Shown here in pieces: positions 19,764 through 29,073 of a stretch of 58,758 nt of DNA. Position 1 is the stretch's first letter, and every line of letters starts with the position of its first letter. Source of the stretch: Cymbomonas tetramitiformis (lineage: Eukaryota > Chlorophyta > Pyramimonadophyceae > Pyramimonadales > Pyramimonadaceae). The DNA is taken from assembly GCA_001247695.2 (NCBI GenBank), contig LGRX02014848.1:1-58758 (forward strand), read 5' to 3'. The position numbers and the translations under genes were made by a program. The notes under the pieces were generated by a model. That model made no database searches, had not been told where the DNA came from, and was given only the letters and a program-made list of their open reading frames with translations.

Positions 19764-19931
19764 CTGTTCGCTCCGTAATTTGATTTCGCGTTTTGCTATA
19801 CGAGCTTTGCCCGTGAGCTAAAAGGGAATAATTCGAACGCATCACGCGTGCCGCGCCCGGTGCGTTTTTTTTTATGCGCCGATTAGAAAACCAGCCGTCG
19901 CCTCGCTTCGGGCACTCACAAGACAGACAGC

Positions 19932-20378
19932 ATGCAAATCAAAGAGCTGCGAGGCGATCCCGACTTTCACAACGTGGCGCGTACGGTGAGGGCCTATTGC
20001 GCCGAGGGCGGCATCGACGTACGGTCGTACGTGGTACGCGACGGCGTAAGCGTCGCCCGTGAGCGTCGTCACGCGCAGCTACCTTTGTTGGAGCGCCTGC
20101 TCGTCACGTTGGAAGTTTTGCTCGATTGTCCGTTGGTGGACGAACGCGTTGTGCGAGTGTGCTTCGATCGCGTGCACGCCGAGCTGCACGCTCACAGCGT
20201 CGCCTCGCCGGAACGCGTTGATTTAGGACGCGCGTGTCAATGGCTGCGCGTGTTCGACGCTGTGTGCGAACCTAATTACGTAAGCCCGTCGCCGAGTGAC
20301 GATTTATCAACATGCAGATACGGCGTGTGCGGTGGAGTCCTTGGCGGTCTGCACGAGGCGACGTGGTTTACGGTGTGA
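19932..20378 (+). CDS. Small protein, unknown function
   Basis: The product has 148 residues from ATG. The N-terminal half is a mixed alpha/beta segment (DVRSYVVRDGVSVARERR), followed by helical leucine-rich sequence and a Gly/Cys-rich end. The stop codon lies inside a perfect 3' hairpin, which supports the gene end. No family is recognised. Confidence 0.6.
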   Translation: MQIKELRGDPDFHNVARTVRAYCAEGGIDVRSYVVRDGVSVARERRHAQLPLLERLLVTLEVLLDCPLVDERVVRVCFDRVHAELHAHSVASPERVDLGRACQWLRVFDAVCEPNYVSPSPSDDLSTCRYGVCGGVLGGLHEATWFTV

Positions 20379-20390
20379 CAAAGACACCGT
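20370..20390. terminator. Hairpin spanning the stop of the 19932 gene
   Basis: ACGGTGT/ACACCGT forms a 7-bp stem with a 7-base loop; the TGA stop overlaps the stem end. Confidence 0.6.
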
Positions 20391-20870
20391 CCCGCTCGAA
20401 TCAACCACGCGTACAGGGATGCCCGCCGATACGTGTTCCGCGTAAGCACCGGCGCATTTAGGCTGTGTTGGCTCGGTTAGAATTTTGTGTATAGCAGCTC
20501 GAACACGATACAAAAAAAAAACCTGCGTAATTGCGTACGTGCTTGTTTATAAGCGATTCCTTAATTTGCGTACACCTATCGAAGGATCGGATGTGTTTCG
20601 AGTCGACTGGCGAATTTTATAAACCTACGTGCGAGCGTCTTGGCATCCGGTGATTTTTTGCCAAACGCGCAACTACCTAACTCGTATTGCGATGGCCGCG
20701 TGGCATTAATTGGTGCTGGCACGTTCCGCGACAGTAATGAGCATGCCGTCCGACGGGGCAGCTGTTAACACCTATATCGAAATATACAGGGTCGGTCCGG
20801 CTAGAAAAACGTGCGCCCTTGTGAAAGAAGTGCATATAGGTGTGCGCATACACGTTACACACAATTCAAA
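20379..20870. other. Intergenic region, no gene seen
   Basis: It contains a poly-A run near 20512 and a GCATATAGG TATA-like element about 40 bases before the next ATG. Nothing else is recognised. Confidence 0.5.
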
Positions 20871-21326
20871 ATGCACGGACGAAACAGCAACCCCGTCTAC
20901 TGGAGTTTGACACCTGCAGGCCGAGCCAAATACAGGCAAGCTCGTGTAACTAGATACGGCTCATACACAACCCACTTTACCATGCACTATTGGGACGGAG
21001 TTTCCGTTTTTTTTTCCATAATACGGGAAAAGATGCTATTGGCAATTCGCGAACTGAACGGCGACGACGCCGATAAGTTAATTCGGTTGTTTAAGAGGTC
21101 GTACCAGTGGAATTACCCTCACCGGCGGTTAAGCGCGCAGCTGTTTGAACACCTCAAGTTGATTTTGGGCGGTTACTACGTGGACATATGCCAGAAGCGT
21201 CACAACGTGATACTGGATGATTGGAAGACCGACGCTTACAACAGGAAGATGAATCGCTTCAAACAAATATTAATAGCTAGGGCCGTGCAGGACAAAGTAG
21301 AACGCCGTGTGCCTAACCTGAAATGA
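20871..21326 (+). CDS. Basic protein, unknown function
   Basis: The frame opens earlier with a non-ATG codon; the first ATG is 20871, giving 151 residues. It is rich in Tyr, Arg and Lys, with a WDGVSVFF strand and amphipathic helices, and has a net positive charge. A hairpin follows the stop immediately. It may bind nucleic acid, but no family is recognised. Confidence 0.6.
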   Translation: MHGRNSNPVYWSLTPAGRAKYRQARVTRYGSYTTHFTMHYWDGVSVFFSIIREKMLLAIRELNGDDADKLIRLFKRSYQWNYPHRRLSAQLFEHLKLILGGYYVDICQKRHNVILDDWKTDAYNRKMNRFKQILIARAVQDKVERRVPNLK

Positions 21327-21344
21327 TTTTGTCTCGGAACAAAA
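21327..21344. terminator. Hairpin directly after the 20871 gene
   Basis: A TTTTGT/ACAAAA 6-bp stem with a 6-base loop starts at the base after the stop codon. Confidence 0.55.
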
Positions 21345-21525
21345 CACGCACGTCTGCAATATGGTCGTAAGCTAGTCGTAAAATGAAGCTATAACGTTAT
21401 GTCTGCCACAGTACGCACATGACCAATTGTTTTTTCTGTCACCGTAATAAACGTTTTTGAGTCGTACAAAGAAATAAATGGATAGGTTAATAAACAGACG
21501 ACCCAATCCTGAGTTTTGTACGGTC

Positions 21526-21539
21526 ATTGAACGTTCAAT
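21526..21539. terminator. 14-bp perfect palindrome downstream of the 21563 gene
   Basis: ATTGAACGTTCAAT lies 23 bases beyond the stop of the minus-strand gene. Confidence 0.5.
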
Positions 21540-21562
21540 CAGCGGCCGGTCGGAACTACGCC

Positions 21563-22006
21563 TTATACGCCCGAAAACCATTTCTTCTCCCATTCTCCCA
21601 AAGCCTCACGGAATTGTTCGTCCTGCAAGCTAACCGGGCGAAAAGCCTGCATGTCACTATTGACCTCGTGTTTACAAACGGGACACTTGTTCAGCTCTTC
21701 CACAAGCTCGAAAAAACACACCGGACCGTGGAGAAACCGAAACCGACGATTTATGGACAGGTTGTATGGAAATTCCGCGTAGTATACAATGAAATTGCGG
21801 ATATTTCCCTTTGCGTATGTAAATTCCATATACTCAAATTCGGTTTTCTCCGGTAACGTGAGCTCTTTTAAAAGCTGGGTCCTAAAATCTGCGAAGTTGT
21901 TTTTGAACTGCAGGTTGCGGTGCACCGGTCCTTCAGTCGGTGTAAAGAGTAGGCAACCGAGTTGCATAGCTTTATCCTCCGAGCAAGTGCGACAAGCGGT
22001 TTGCAT
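21563..22006 (-). CDS. Small protein with two Cys pairs, possible zinc-binding
   Basis: The ATG at 22006 gives 147 residues. A C-R-T-C pair lies at the N-terminus and a C-P-V-C pair near residue 108, four cysteines that could bind one zinc ion across a long insertion (RING-like in spacing style only). The middle is aromatic-rich and basic. The gene is less GC-rich than the primase block. A palindrome lies just past its stop. Confidence 0.55.
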   Translation of the reverse strand: MQTACRTCSEDKAMQLGCLLFTPTEGPVHRNLQFKNNFADFRTQLLKELTLPEKTEFEYMEFTYAKGNIRNFIVYYAEFPYNLSINRRFRFLHGPVCFFELVEELNKCPVCKHEVNSDMQAFRPVSLQDEQFREALGEWEKKWFSGV

Positions 22007-22344
22007 CACGGAACAATTAAAAACGGCTACTGTTTGCGTGAGTAGGCACTTTTAATATTAACCTATTCACCTTCAACAGTGAAATGACCGCTGCATAAAG
22101 ATATTATCCGAAGCAAGTTACCGTGTCACGACCGTTTATAAACTTTTTATCCCTGTAAAAAATCGTGCATAGCTCATATTTAAAAACACAATGCTAAAAA
22201 GTGTGCCGTGATAGGTCCGTGTCGAGTATATGGTATCGCGAACGTGTGGCAGCGCTCGACGCGATCGATTCGCGATTTGAACTTCGACGCGGCACATGCG
22301 CGATACGTAAGTGTCACGGTATCCGCGGACTCGTATGCGACTAG

Positions 22345-22410
22345 ATGGCCATCAACCTAGGTGGCTTGATACAAAAAATAGAGGCGGCTGCACAGTTCCA
22401 GAAATACTGA
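22345..22410 (+). pseudogene. Remnant of the 92-residue ORF, left-arm copy
   Basis: The last 21 residues match the end of the right-arm ORF (26217-26495, minus), with two changes. The Trp codon just before them in the right copy is TAG here (22342-22344), and upstream frames are disrupted. Either the short downstream ATG is used or the copy is dead. Confidence 0.5.
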
Positions 22411-22486
22411 ACCCAAGCCGCCACTAACACCGCCCGCAGTTCATTTTTACCAGTAACATTTATTCGCACAGTACGTTTTTTACAAG

Positions 22487-23653
22487 ATGGCCGCCCAAAT
22501 TACCACAAGTACCCATGCCTCTTGTCCTGACGTGACAATGCGTCCAAACGCCAACATATTGTCTGTCACACACAGTGGGCAAAAATGCGATTACGACGCC
22601 CGTGTACATGAACACACGCCAGAGTTACAAAAGTTGTTATCGGAGGACATACTGCAAGTAAGCGCGCTTAAGCGGTTCACTGATACAGTCGCCGTTCTCA
22701 GTACTATGCAAACGGATAGTCCAGCAGTGCTGGTGGTGAACTTGGTATCTCAGAACGATTTGGACAACTTTGCGGGTGTTGTTGGCTCTCAATTAACGGG
22801 CCTACCTTTTGTAACTGGGCCCAAAACAGTTGCTAAGGTCGAACGTGGTTCGACCGATTTCGTGTTGTTGAGCTTGGAAGACGAAGCATCTTCTGACTGC
22901 GGGTCTTTGTCTTGCTTTGTATTCCCAGCAAAAAGTATACCGGGTGACGCGTATTGCTTTTTGTTGGAACACTGCGCGAAGTTCACGGCATTTACAAGCC
23001 AAGCAAAACCGGTGCACTATTTATGGTTTCAAGACATCCGCTTAGTCGAGCGCCTGTATTTTGATGAAACGTTTACCGATTTCCAACAGTTACTGCCTCT
23101 GCTGCGCGGCATCAGTTTGTTTGGTTCCTATAAACAACAACTTGACGATACACTGTTGCGCATCTGCGAGTCACATCCTAGCCTGCAGGAGTTCTGGTAT
23201 ATTTTCGTGATGTACCAGGTGACCCATTGGAACGATTTGTTTACCGGGATCGATGAGCTTAGCCATGACAGCTGCCTATCGTGGTTGAGCGCGGAGCAGA
23301 ATGAGATGGTTAAAAAAACAATTGCTGAGACCGTACCCTTTCTTTCTTCAGGGTATTCCGAATGTTCGCAAATGTTGACTTATGCGCACAAGCAATGTTT
23401 AGACGCGGCGCTAAAGACGCGCTGGCCTTGCGAGCCCAGTCTTCAACTTATTCAACCGGGCTGTACGTCAGTAACCTTGCGTCGTTTTGAAAAGTTTATG
23501 GAACTCGCTAAGCATTATGCAGACCTAAAGATATCTTTGCAGAATGAGAGCAAATGCAATGCTTGCGCAGAAAAAGAAAAAGAAAAAACCACGCCCGTCG
23601 GGCGTATGAGCAATGCTTGCGCAAATGCCTCCAAACGACAGCGACAGTTTTGA
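22487..23653 (+). CDS. Inverted-repeat gene A, left copy, unknown function
   Basis: The product has 388 residues from ATG. It is clearly homologous over its length to the right-arm protein (25055-26140), for example through shared ERGSTDFVLL, FVFPAKSIPGDAY and LLRICES segments. It is acidic, with no membrane segment or catalytic signature I recognise. A 40-base SINE-like insertion at 23570 lies in its last codons and adds a short basic tail (T-T-P-V-G-R) absent from the other copy. Two full-length reading frames after visible divergence imply selection on both. Confidence 0.7.
   Translation: MAAQITTSTHASCPDVTMRPNANILSVTHSGQKCDYDARVHEHTPELQKLLSEDILQVSALKRFTDTVAVLSTMQTDSPAVLVVNLVSQNDLDNFAGVVGSQLTGLPFVTGPKTVAKVERGSTDFVLLSLEDEASSDCGSLSCFVFPAKSIPGDAYCFLLEHCAKFTAFTSQAKPVHYLWFQDIRLVERLYFDETFTDFQQLLPLLRGISLFGSYKQQLDDTLLRICESHPSLQEFWYIFVMYQVTHWNDLFTGIDELSHDSCLSWLSAEQNEMVKKTIAETVPFLSSGYSECSQMLTYAHKQCLDAALKTRWPCEPSLQLIQPGCTSVTLRRFEKFMELAKHYADLKISLQNESKCNACAEKEKEKTTPVGRMSNACANASKRQRQF
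23556..23623 (-). mobile_element. Tiny SINE-like retroposon, copy 2, truncated, inside a gene
   Basis: GCAATGCTTGCGCA occurs at 23556-23569 and 23610-23623, flanking a 40-base insert. On the minus strand the insert begins within the element (CATACGCCCGACGGGCG hairpin) and ends in a TTTTTC repeat tail. The 5' hairpin of copy 1 is missing, as expected of 5' truncation. It is carried in frame in the 22487 gene. Confidence 0.75.
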
Positions 23654-24100
23654 GGTTGTTTTAAGGAACACTGGAACAATTATTGAAAACTTGCTCTGTT
23701 TACCGTTTTATCGGACACTGCCTGCAACCCAGTTTGTGACTGGTGGCAGATTTATTCGTATTTTGTAACATTACCTGTGTTTGGCTTTTTGTTAACAACG
23801 CTTGCACGTTTGCACATGTGAACACAATCATGTAGTGTGCGCCATATACACGTACAAGTCGTCCTCGGTATGACACGGTCGTGCGTCTCGGTCAAACAAG
23901 CTGCGTAAACAAGCTGGTTTAAGTTTAACTTTTTTCTACCCATTTGACGGCTTGCCCCTCCAATCCTACAGGGGGAGGAGGGTGGGGGTCCGGGAGTAGT
24001 AATTCAACTGCATTGTGCAAACTGTAATAGGAGATCGTACTGTTACGGTGAAATAATTTACACACAAAGGAAGGGGGGAGCGGTGGGAACAACTAAAAAC

Positions 24101-24589
24101 TTGCAAGCCTGTTTCAGGAATTTGGGGGTTGATCGTGGAGGTTTAAAAAAGGTTATTAATATGGTGGACGGGTGGGAATTGGTAAGGGGGGGGGGTGGGT
24201 GGACGTATTAATTTTTTAATAGTCCGACAATATACATATTGATACTGTGAACACCCATCCATTGAAACGTATACTATTTTTGTGCTGTGCTACTGTTTTG
24301 AGTGCGTGGCGTTGGTGAAATAATCCTTTAGGGTACTATCAGAACGCAAAGTCATGTGTTTTAGGCAGTAATAAAATAGCCGATACGCACGCTGATACCC
24401 CTAAGGAATACCGGTCTGATATGGTTGCAAAGGTTTCAAAATATCAAGTAAGTTTGGGGTATGTTGACTAAGTTGCGTGGACTGTCCATGCCCGCGCACC
24501 ACCAATCCGCCACTCCGTTAACTCATCACGTCTCCGGGTATTTTGGACCGTGTCCTGTGAATTATTTGGGTGGCACTACCCTGAAAAAT
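24101..24589. other. Unique centre of the inverted repeat
   Basis: About 490 bases containing a run of 10 G near 24187 and several GGTGGG runs. It holds no credible open reading frame. It separates the two arms. Confidence 0.6.
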
Positions 24590-26430
24590 CATGTTGTAGC
24601 GCCCACCCCCTCCTCCCCTCCCCCGTGTGTATATCACTTTACCGTGCTAGCACGACCTCCGTGCACCGTAACAACACCAGTGAGCTTGCCTTACAGTTTG
24701 CACAACGCAGTTTAATTACTATTTCTGAACCCCCCCTCTAGGATTGGAGGGGCAAGCCGTCAAGTGGGTAGAATAAACTCGAACTTAAACCAGCTTGTTT
24801 ACGCAGCTCGCTCGACCGAGACGCACAACCGTGATATACCGAGGACGACTTGTACAAGTATATAGGGTACACTACATGAATGTGTTCACATGTGCAAACG
24901 TGCATACGTTGTTAACAGAAAGCCAAACACAGGTAATGTTACAAAATACAAATAAATATGCCACCAGTCACAAGCTGGGTTGCAGGCAGTGTTCGATATA
25001 ACGGTAAACACAGTAAGTTTTCAAAAAAAAGTCCAATTGTTTCTCATATCACTCTTAAAAAGGTAGAATTTGTTTGTTGTTTCGTAGCAGTTCTGCCTTT
25101 GATTGTGCATAATATCTGGCTTCTTTCAAAAGGATTTCTGTGTGGCTAGCTGTGGCATAGGATGTGGTGGGTTCCAACGCCGCGGCAAGACACCGCTCAT
25201 GAGCAACGGATATCAACCGATAACTCTCGGAAAACCAGGACGTCGGTAAAGTGTTTGCGGTAGGGCGGCGAGGCGCAGCAAATGTTACTTTCACCTGCTC
25301 AACCTGCTCCAAGCTCAACCAGGTCAGGCAAGTGCAAGGTTCAACTGTCCCGGTAAACAGGTCGTCCGACTTGTGCACCTTGTACATCACGAAAAAATAC
25401 CAGAACTCCTGCAGGTCGGTATTTGACTCGCAGATGCGCAACAACACCTCGTCAAGCGCTGGTTTATAGCCTTGAAACATGACGATTGCGCGCAGCAGAG
25501 GCAGTAACTCTTGGAAATTAGTAAACCGGTCAGGACAAAACAGACGGTCGACGTTGAAGGTGTCCAAAAACCATAAATAATGCGCCGGTTTTTCCTGGCT
25601 CGTAAAGTCCACGAACTTCGCGTAATGTGCCAACAGAAAGCGGTACGCGTCACCCGGAATACTTTTCGCTGGGAATACAAAGCAGAGCGTGGACGCTTCA
25701 GAAGCTATATCGGCTTCCAAGCGCAACAACACGAAATCGGTCGAACCACGTTCGACTTCAGCAATTGTTTTAGTCCCAGGCACAACAGGTAAGCCCGTTA
25801 AACAAGAACCAACAGGGCACTCAAAGTTATCCAAAACGTCCTCAGATAACAAGTTCACCACCAGCACTGTTAGAGGCTCCGATTGCATAGCACTGCCGTG
25901 CTCGGCGACTGCCTTGGTGAACGGCTGGAGCGCGCTTACTTCTAGCATGTTCTGCGATACCAACTCTTGTATCTCGGGCGTGTGTTCCTGTACACGGCTG
26001 TCGTGGCAGCTTTCAGACCCATTGTGTGTGACCGACAACGTACACCGGTGCACGAACACGCCTTCATCTCCCGCATCCTGCACGTCAGCCCGAGCAACGG
26101 GGGTAATTCTGTCGAGGTCTGTGGTATTTTGGGTGGCCATCTTGTAAAAAACGTACTGTGCGAATAAAAGTTACTGGTAAATATGAACTGCGGGCGGTGT
26201 TAGTGGCAGCTTGGGTTCAGTATTTCTGGTACTGTGCAGCCGCCTCTATTTTTTGTATCCAGCCACCTAGGTTGATGGCCATCCAGTCGAACCCGAGTCC
26301 GCAGAAACCGTGACACCGACGTATCATGCCACGTCGAGGTTCAAATCGCGATTCGATCGCGTCGAGCGCTGCCCCAGGTTCGCCATACGATATACCCGAT
26401 ATTTTTAAACGGTGCAGCACTAAAACCGCA
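24590..26430. repeat. Right arm of the large inverted repeat
   Basis: Reverse complement of the left arm, with scattered substitutions and small indels. It carries the 361-residue gene and the 92-residue ORF. Confidence 0.85.
25055..26140 (-). CDS. Inverted-repeat gene A, right copy, unknown function
   Basis: The product has 361 residues from ATG at 26140 and is a paralogue of the 22487 protein. It has an N-terminal insertion of about 15 residues and a shorter C-terminus that lacks the SINE-derived tail. Shared segments are strongest in the middle of the protein. No family is recognised. The promoter-proximal 80 bases are nearly identical between the two copies, so both are probably expressed alike. 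Confidence 0.7.
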   Translation of the reverse strand: MATQNTTDLDRITPVARADVQDAGDEGVFVHRCTLSVTHNGSESCHDSRVQEHTPEIQELVSQNMLEVSALQPFTKAVAEHGSAMQSEPLTVLVVNLLSEDVLDNFECPVGSCLTGLPVVPGTKTIAEVERGSTDFVLLRLEADIASEASTLCFVFPAKSIPGDAYRFLLAHYAKFVDFTSQEKPAHYLWFLDTFNVDRLFCPDRFTNFQELLPLLRAIVMFQGYKPALDEVLLRICESNTDLQEFWYFFVMYKVHKSDDLFTGTVEPCTCLTWLSLEQVEQVKVTFAAPRRPTANTLPTSWFSESYRLISVAHERCLAAALEPTTSYATASHTEILLKEARYYAQSKAELLRNNKQILPF

Positions 26431-26495
26431 GCGATAGGAGAAAAGTAATCTCGATTTTGGGGTACAGCAGCCTCGCACGAATTCAGCCCAAGCAT
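26217..26495 (-). CDS. Small ORF upstream of gene A, right arm
   Basis: An ATG-started frame of 92 residues whose C-terminal 65 codons fall in the inverted repeat. The final 21 codons are preserved in the left arm with mostly conservative changes, which suggests real coding. The sequence ends in a lysine- and glutamine-containing amphipathic helix. No family is recognised, and the left copy is broken. Confidence 0.4.
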   Translation of the reverse strand: MLGLNSCEAAVPQNRDYFSPIAAVLVLHRLKISGISYGEPGAALDAIESRFEPRRGMIRRCHGFCGLGFDWMAINLGGWIQKIEAAAQYQKY

Positions 26496-26713
26496 AAAAC
26501 GAAATCGGAGCTGGTCGATTTATGTCGATGTCAGCAATAAAACAAATCCGACCGTCGTTGATCGATCTTAAATTTTTGTAAAACCAGTAGACGCTTTTGG
26601 GGTGCAGCAGTCTCGCACGATTTTAGCCCAAGCAAAGAGTGAAATCGGAGCTGGTCGATTTATGTCGACGCCAGCAATAAACCGAATCCGACGGTCGTTA
26701 ATCGATCGTAAAA
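26457..26713. repeat. Two direct copies of a ~117-bp repeat
   Basis: Copies at 26457-26573 and 26597-26713 share the GCAGC.CTCGCACGA block, AAATCGGAGCTGGTCG and CAGCAATAAA, offset by 140 bases. The first overlaps the start of the 92-residue ORF at the outer edge of the right arm. Confidence 0.8.
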
Positions 26714-26876
26714 ATATGATGCGATCGCGCGTCCTATGGTGGGATTTTTTTTTTTTGAATCTACCAAGATAATACAATCTCTACTTCAGTGCCGTTAAAA
26801 CTACTCAACGCCTAGCGCCCGAACAGTAAGTTTTAACCTAAACGTGCAGAGTTCTAGCCAAAACTAAAAGATAAAC

Positions 26877-27863
26877 ATGACAAACATTCAAACCGTTTTC
26901 AACTGTAATACAGTTCTGTACGAGTTAAATGAAACCTTCGGGAACGGTGCTTACGTGTTGAAGATTGTGAAACCGATAGACGCGCTGTGTGACGTTCCTC
27001 GTGTATACAATACACCCGTTGACGGCGTCGTCGGCAAAAATAAAAAAAGAAACTGTCGGTTGATCAACTGCGAGAAACTTTTGAAAGAAATAGAGCAGGT
27101 TAAGCCAAAAACGGTGGAATTGTCTGTAGTAGATTGGTTGCTTGCGCTTAAAGCTTCTGAAATGAAAAACAGACACAGTATCGAAGAGGCCCTGGAACGT
27201 GCACGCGCTCCGTGGCCAAGCATCCTTGACAAGAATCGTTTACCTATCGTGCACAACGCCGTGGACGAATTTCGTTGCAACGTGGACGTCGTCGCCGTGG
27301 ATCTGGAGTTTGTCCCAGGTGACACCCCACTTGGTGCTTGTTTTACCCAAAACATAGCAAACCTATATAAAATACAATTTTGTTTTAATTTTGCAGATAG
27401 CAAACCGTACGAGGTGAGCGTCGTCTCCATTTGCGACGGTGCAAAGGTGGCTGTGTACACGGCCTGTTTCTTGAAAACCAACGCCGCCTTTATGCAGACT
27501 GTTAAAACTTTGTTGGAAGGGGCTACAAAGCTTGTTTTTTGCGATACTACCGCAGATCTGCCTGCGTTACGAAATTTTTTTGGTAGCACGTTCTCCGGCG
27601 CAGTTTACGATGTGCAGGACAACGCGTGCAGGAAGAGTCTGCAAACGCTGTACACCAAACACTGTTGCGAGATCAAACAGCAGTATCAGAAAGATAAGGG
27701 CACGAGCGTCAGTTTCGTACGTACAGACACTCAGCTAAGCGAACACCAGTTGCACTACTGCGCGGCAGACGTGTACGCCACGTATCAGATTTATGTCAAA
27801 CAATGGTATGAACTTGTAAATTCCGACAGCGTTTCGACTGCAACACGCGCTGAGACGATGTAG
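26877..27863 (+). CDS. Stand-alone DEDDy 3'-5' exonuclease (RNase D/WRN-like)
   Basis: The open frame has 328 residues. Exo I is V-D-L-E-F (D142, E144). Exo II is the region F-C-D-T-T-A-D-L (D226 the likely ligand). Exo III is Y-C-A-A-D (Y294, D298), the DEDDy signature. These belong to the RNase D/WRN exonuclease fold. A 78-base GT-AG segment (27319-27396) sits just after Exo I and adds 26 atypical residues. If spliced, the protein is 302 residues and the Exo I region has the usual spacing. The polymerase here shows no exonuclease motifs, so this protein could proofread in trans (inference). Broken copies of its 3' end lie at 31975 and 32416. Confidence 0.75.
   Translation: MTNIQTVFNCNTVLYELNETFGNGAYVLKIVKPIDALCDVPRVYNTPVDGVVGKNKKRNCRLINCEKLLKEIEQVKPKTVELSVVDWLLALKASEMKNRHSIEEALERARAPWPSILDKNRLPIVHNAVDEFRCNVDVVAVDLEFVPGDTPLGACFTQNIANLYKIQFCFNFADSKPYEVSVVSICDGAKVAVYTACFLKTNAAFMQTVKTLLEGATKLVFCDTTADLPALRNFFGSTFSGAVYDVQDNACRKSLQTLYTKHCCEIKQQYQKDKGTSVSFVRTDTQLSEHQLHYCAADVYATYQIYVKQWYELVNSDSVSTATRAETM
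27319..27396 (+). other. Putative 78-base in-frame intron in the exonuclease gene
   Basis: The donor is CCCAG/GTGACA and the acceptor is TTTTAATTTTGCAG/A, with an AT-rich 3' half and a T-rich tract before the acceptor. Phase 1, multiple of three, no stop inside, so the reading frame hides it. Removal brings the Exo I strand next to the following strand as in related exonucleases. Confidence 0.6.
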
Positions 27864-29073
27864 ATAAACGGACTGAGTGTTTCAAGTGTTAGGACAGCCG
27901 TTGATGGTCGGCAATTTAAAATAATAATATATTAGTTGCATGCTTGTTTTGAAAACAAATTACAACCCTGCACTGCTAAAGTGTTTTAGGTCATTTTAGG
28001 TTATCATTTTTCTCCTATAAGCTTGGGGTGCACTGGGGTATTGAAGCTGGTTGGTAAGTCCTAGTTGAGCTTTGGTTCAGTTGGTATGGGGTTACTTTCC
28101 TTCCACTTTCTTTTATGTTGAGATCTTCGACTGTCTTACACGCTCGTGGCAGTTTTTAATGAGTTTTTACGAAAGACACTTTTGGCACTTTGTATCACAA
28201 TTGCGTGGAAGTTTTTTAAAACTTATTACGCAAGATAGTTGACTGAGGCTCTCCGACTCACTGCCTTGGTGACAACCCAGTTGCTTTTGAGTTTTGTATG
28301 GTGCTAGGTTAACTGACTATGACGGCATAACTGCTTGAGAAATTATTTGCCTGCTCGCCTAGAGGGAAATCGAAGTGTTTCCCAACAGCTTGTGACTGTG
28401 CGTCCTACTACGGCATACGTGTATAAACCACGGGCTCAAACCGAAATGCTTATGCGTACCCAGCAATAGCTCCGGTGTCTCATATCGTTATTTGTACAGA
28501 GTATTTTGGTTTTTATATTATTAACTCAGCACGCCTATATCACAACTGTTATTGCAAAAAGCTACTTGTTTTGCCTTGCTATTTTCGAGCCGTCACTGCG
28601 GATATGTTGCGTTGAAGANNNNNNNNNNNNNNNNNNNNGACATAACTGGCCCTTGTTATGATGAGTTGGAGAAATCCTCCCGCACCGGACATGACTGGCC
28701 CTTGTTATGTTGCGTGTGAAAACCCTCCCCCCCCGCACCGGTAATAACTGGCTCTTGATATGTTGCGTTGGACCCCCCCATATACCGATAATAAGTGCCA
28801 CTCAATATGTTGCGTGTGAGCAGCCCACCCGCACCGGTAATAAGTGCGCTGGCTCCCTGCGTAATAAGTGTGTCGTAAAAGCCCGGCGGTACTATCCACT
28901 ACAAACTAAAACCACCACTTTGCAAGGTGAGTATGACGTCGGTTTACAATTTCAAGTTTTACAGTTTATAAAATTTGCTAAGTGTCAGTTTGTGGTGCAA
29001 CTGTTGCACATACATGTGTACAATGCAACACTGTTATATCTAACTGACGACGTGAATAGACAGCAGTGTCCAC
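27864..29073. other. Non-coding region with gap
   Basis: From 27864 to about 27985 is 3' flanking DNA that was duplicated elsewhere (31975 and 32416). From 27990 to 28590 I see no gene or structural RNA. It then passes into the tandem repeat with the N gap. Confidence 0.5.
28595..28850. repeat. ~50-bp tandem repeat containing a 20-base assembly gap
   Basis: Five or so units share TGTTGCGT, a C-rich run, GCACCGG.. and TAATAA/CATAACTGGC.C. The 20 Ns at 28619-28638 fall inside the array, so the true copy number is unknown. The reading frame drawn through the gap has no meaning. Confidence 0.75.

Larger units (their letters stand above)
22190..24100. repeat. Left arm of a large imperfect inverted repeat
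   Basis: This arm is the diverged reverse complement of about 24590-26430. Identical or near-identical landmarks include ATGGCCATCAACCTAGGTGG (22345 versus its complement at about 26282), GCCGCCTCTATTTTTTG, the region around the gene start, GTTTACGCAGC, and CAAGCCGTCAA. The arms enclose about 490 bases of unique sequence. Coding sequence within the arms is better conserved than the rest. Confidence 0.85.

Noticed and set aside
26330..26350. tRNA-like GGTTCAAATCGC sequence
   Set aside because: No acceptor, anticodon or D-arm pairing can be built around it. I found no tRNA or rRNA gene in the window.
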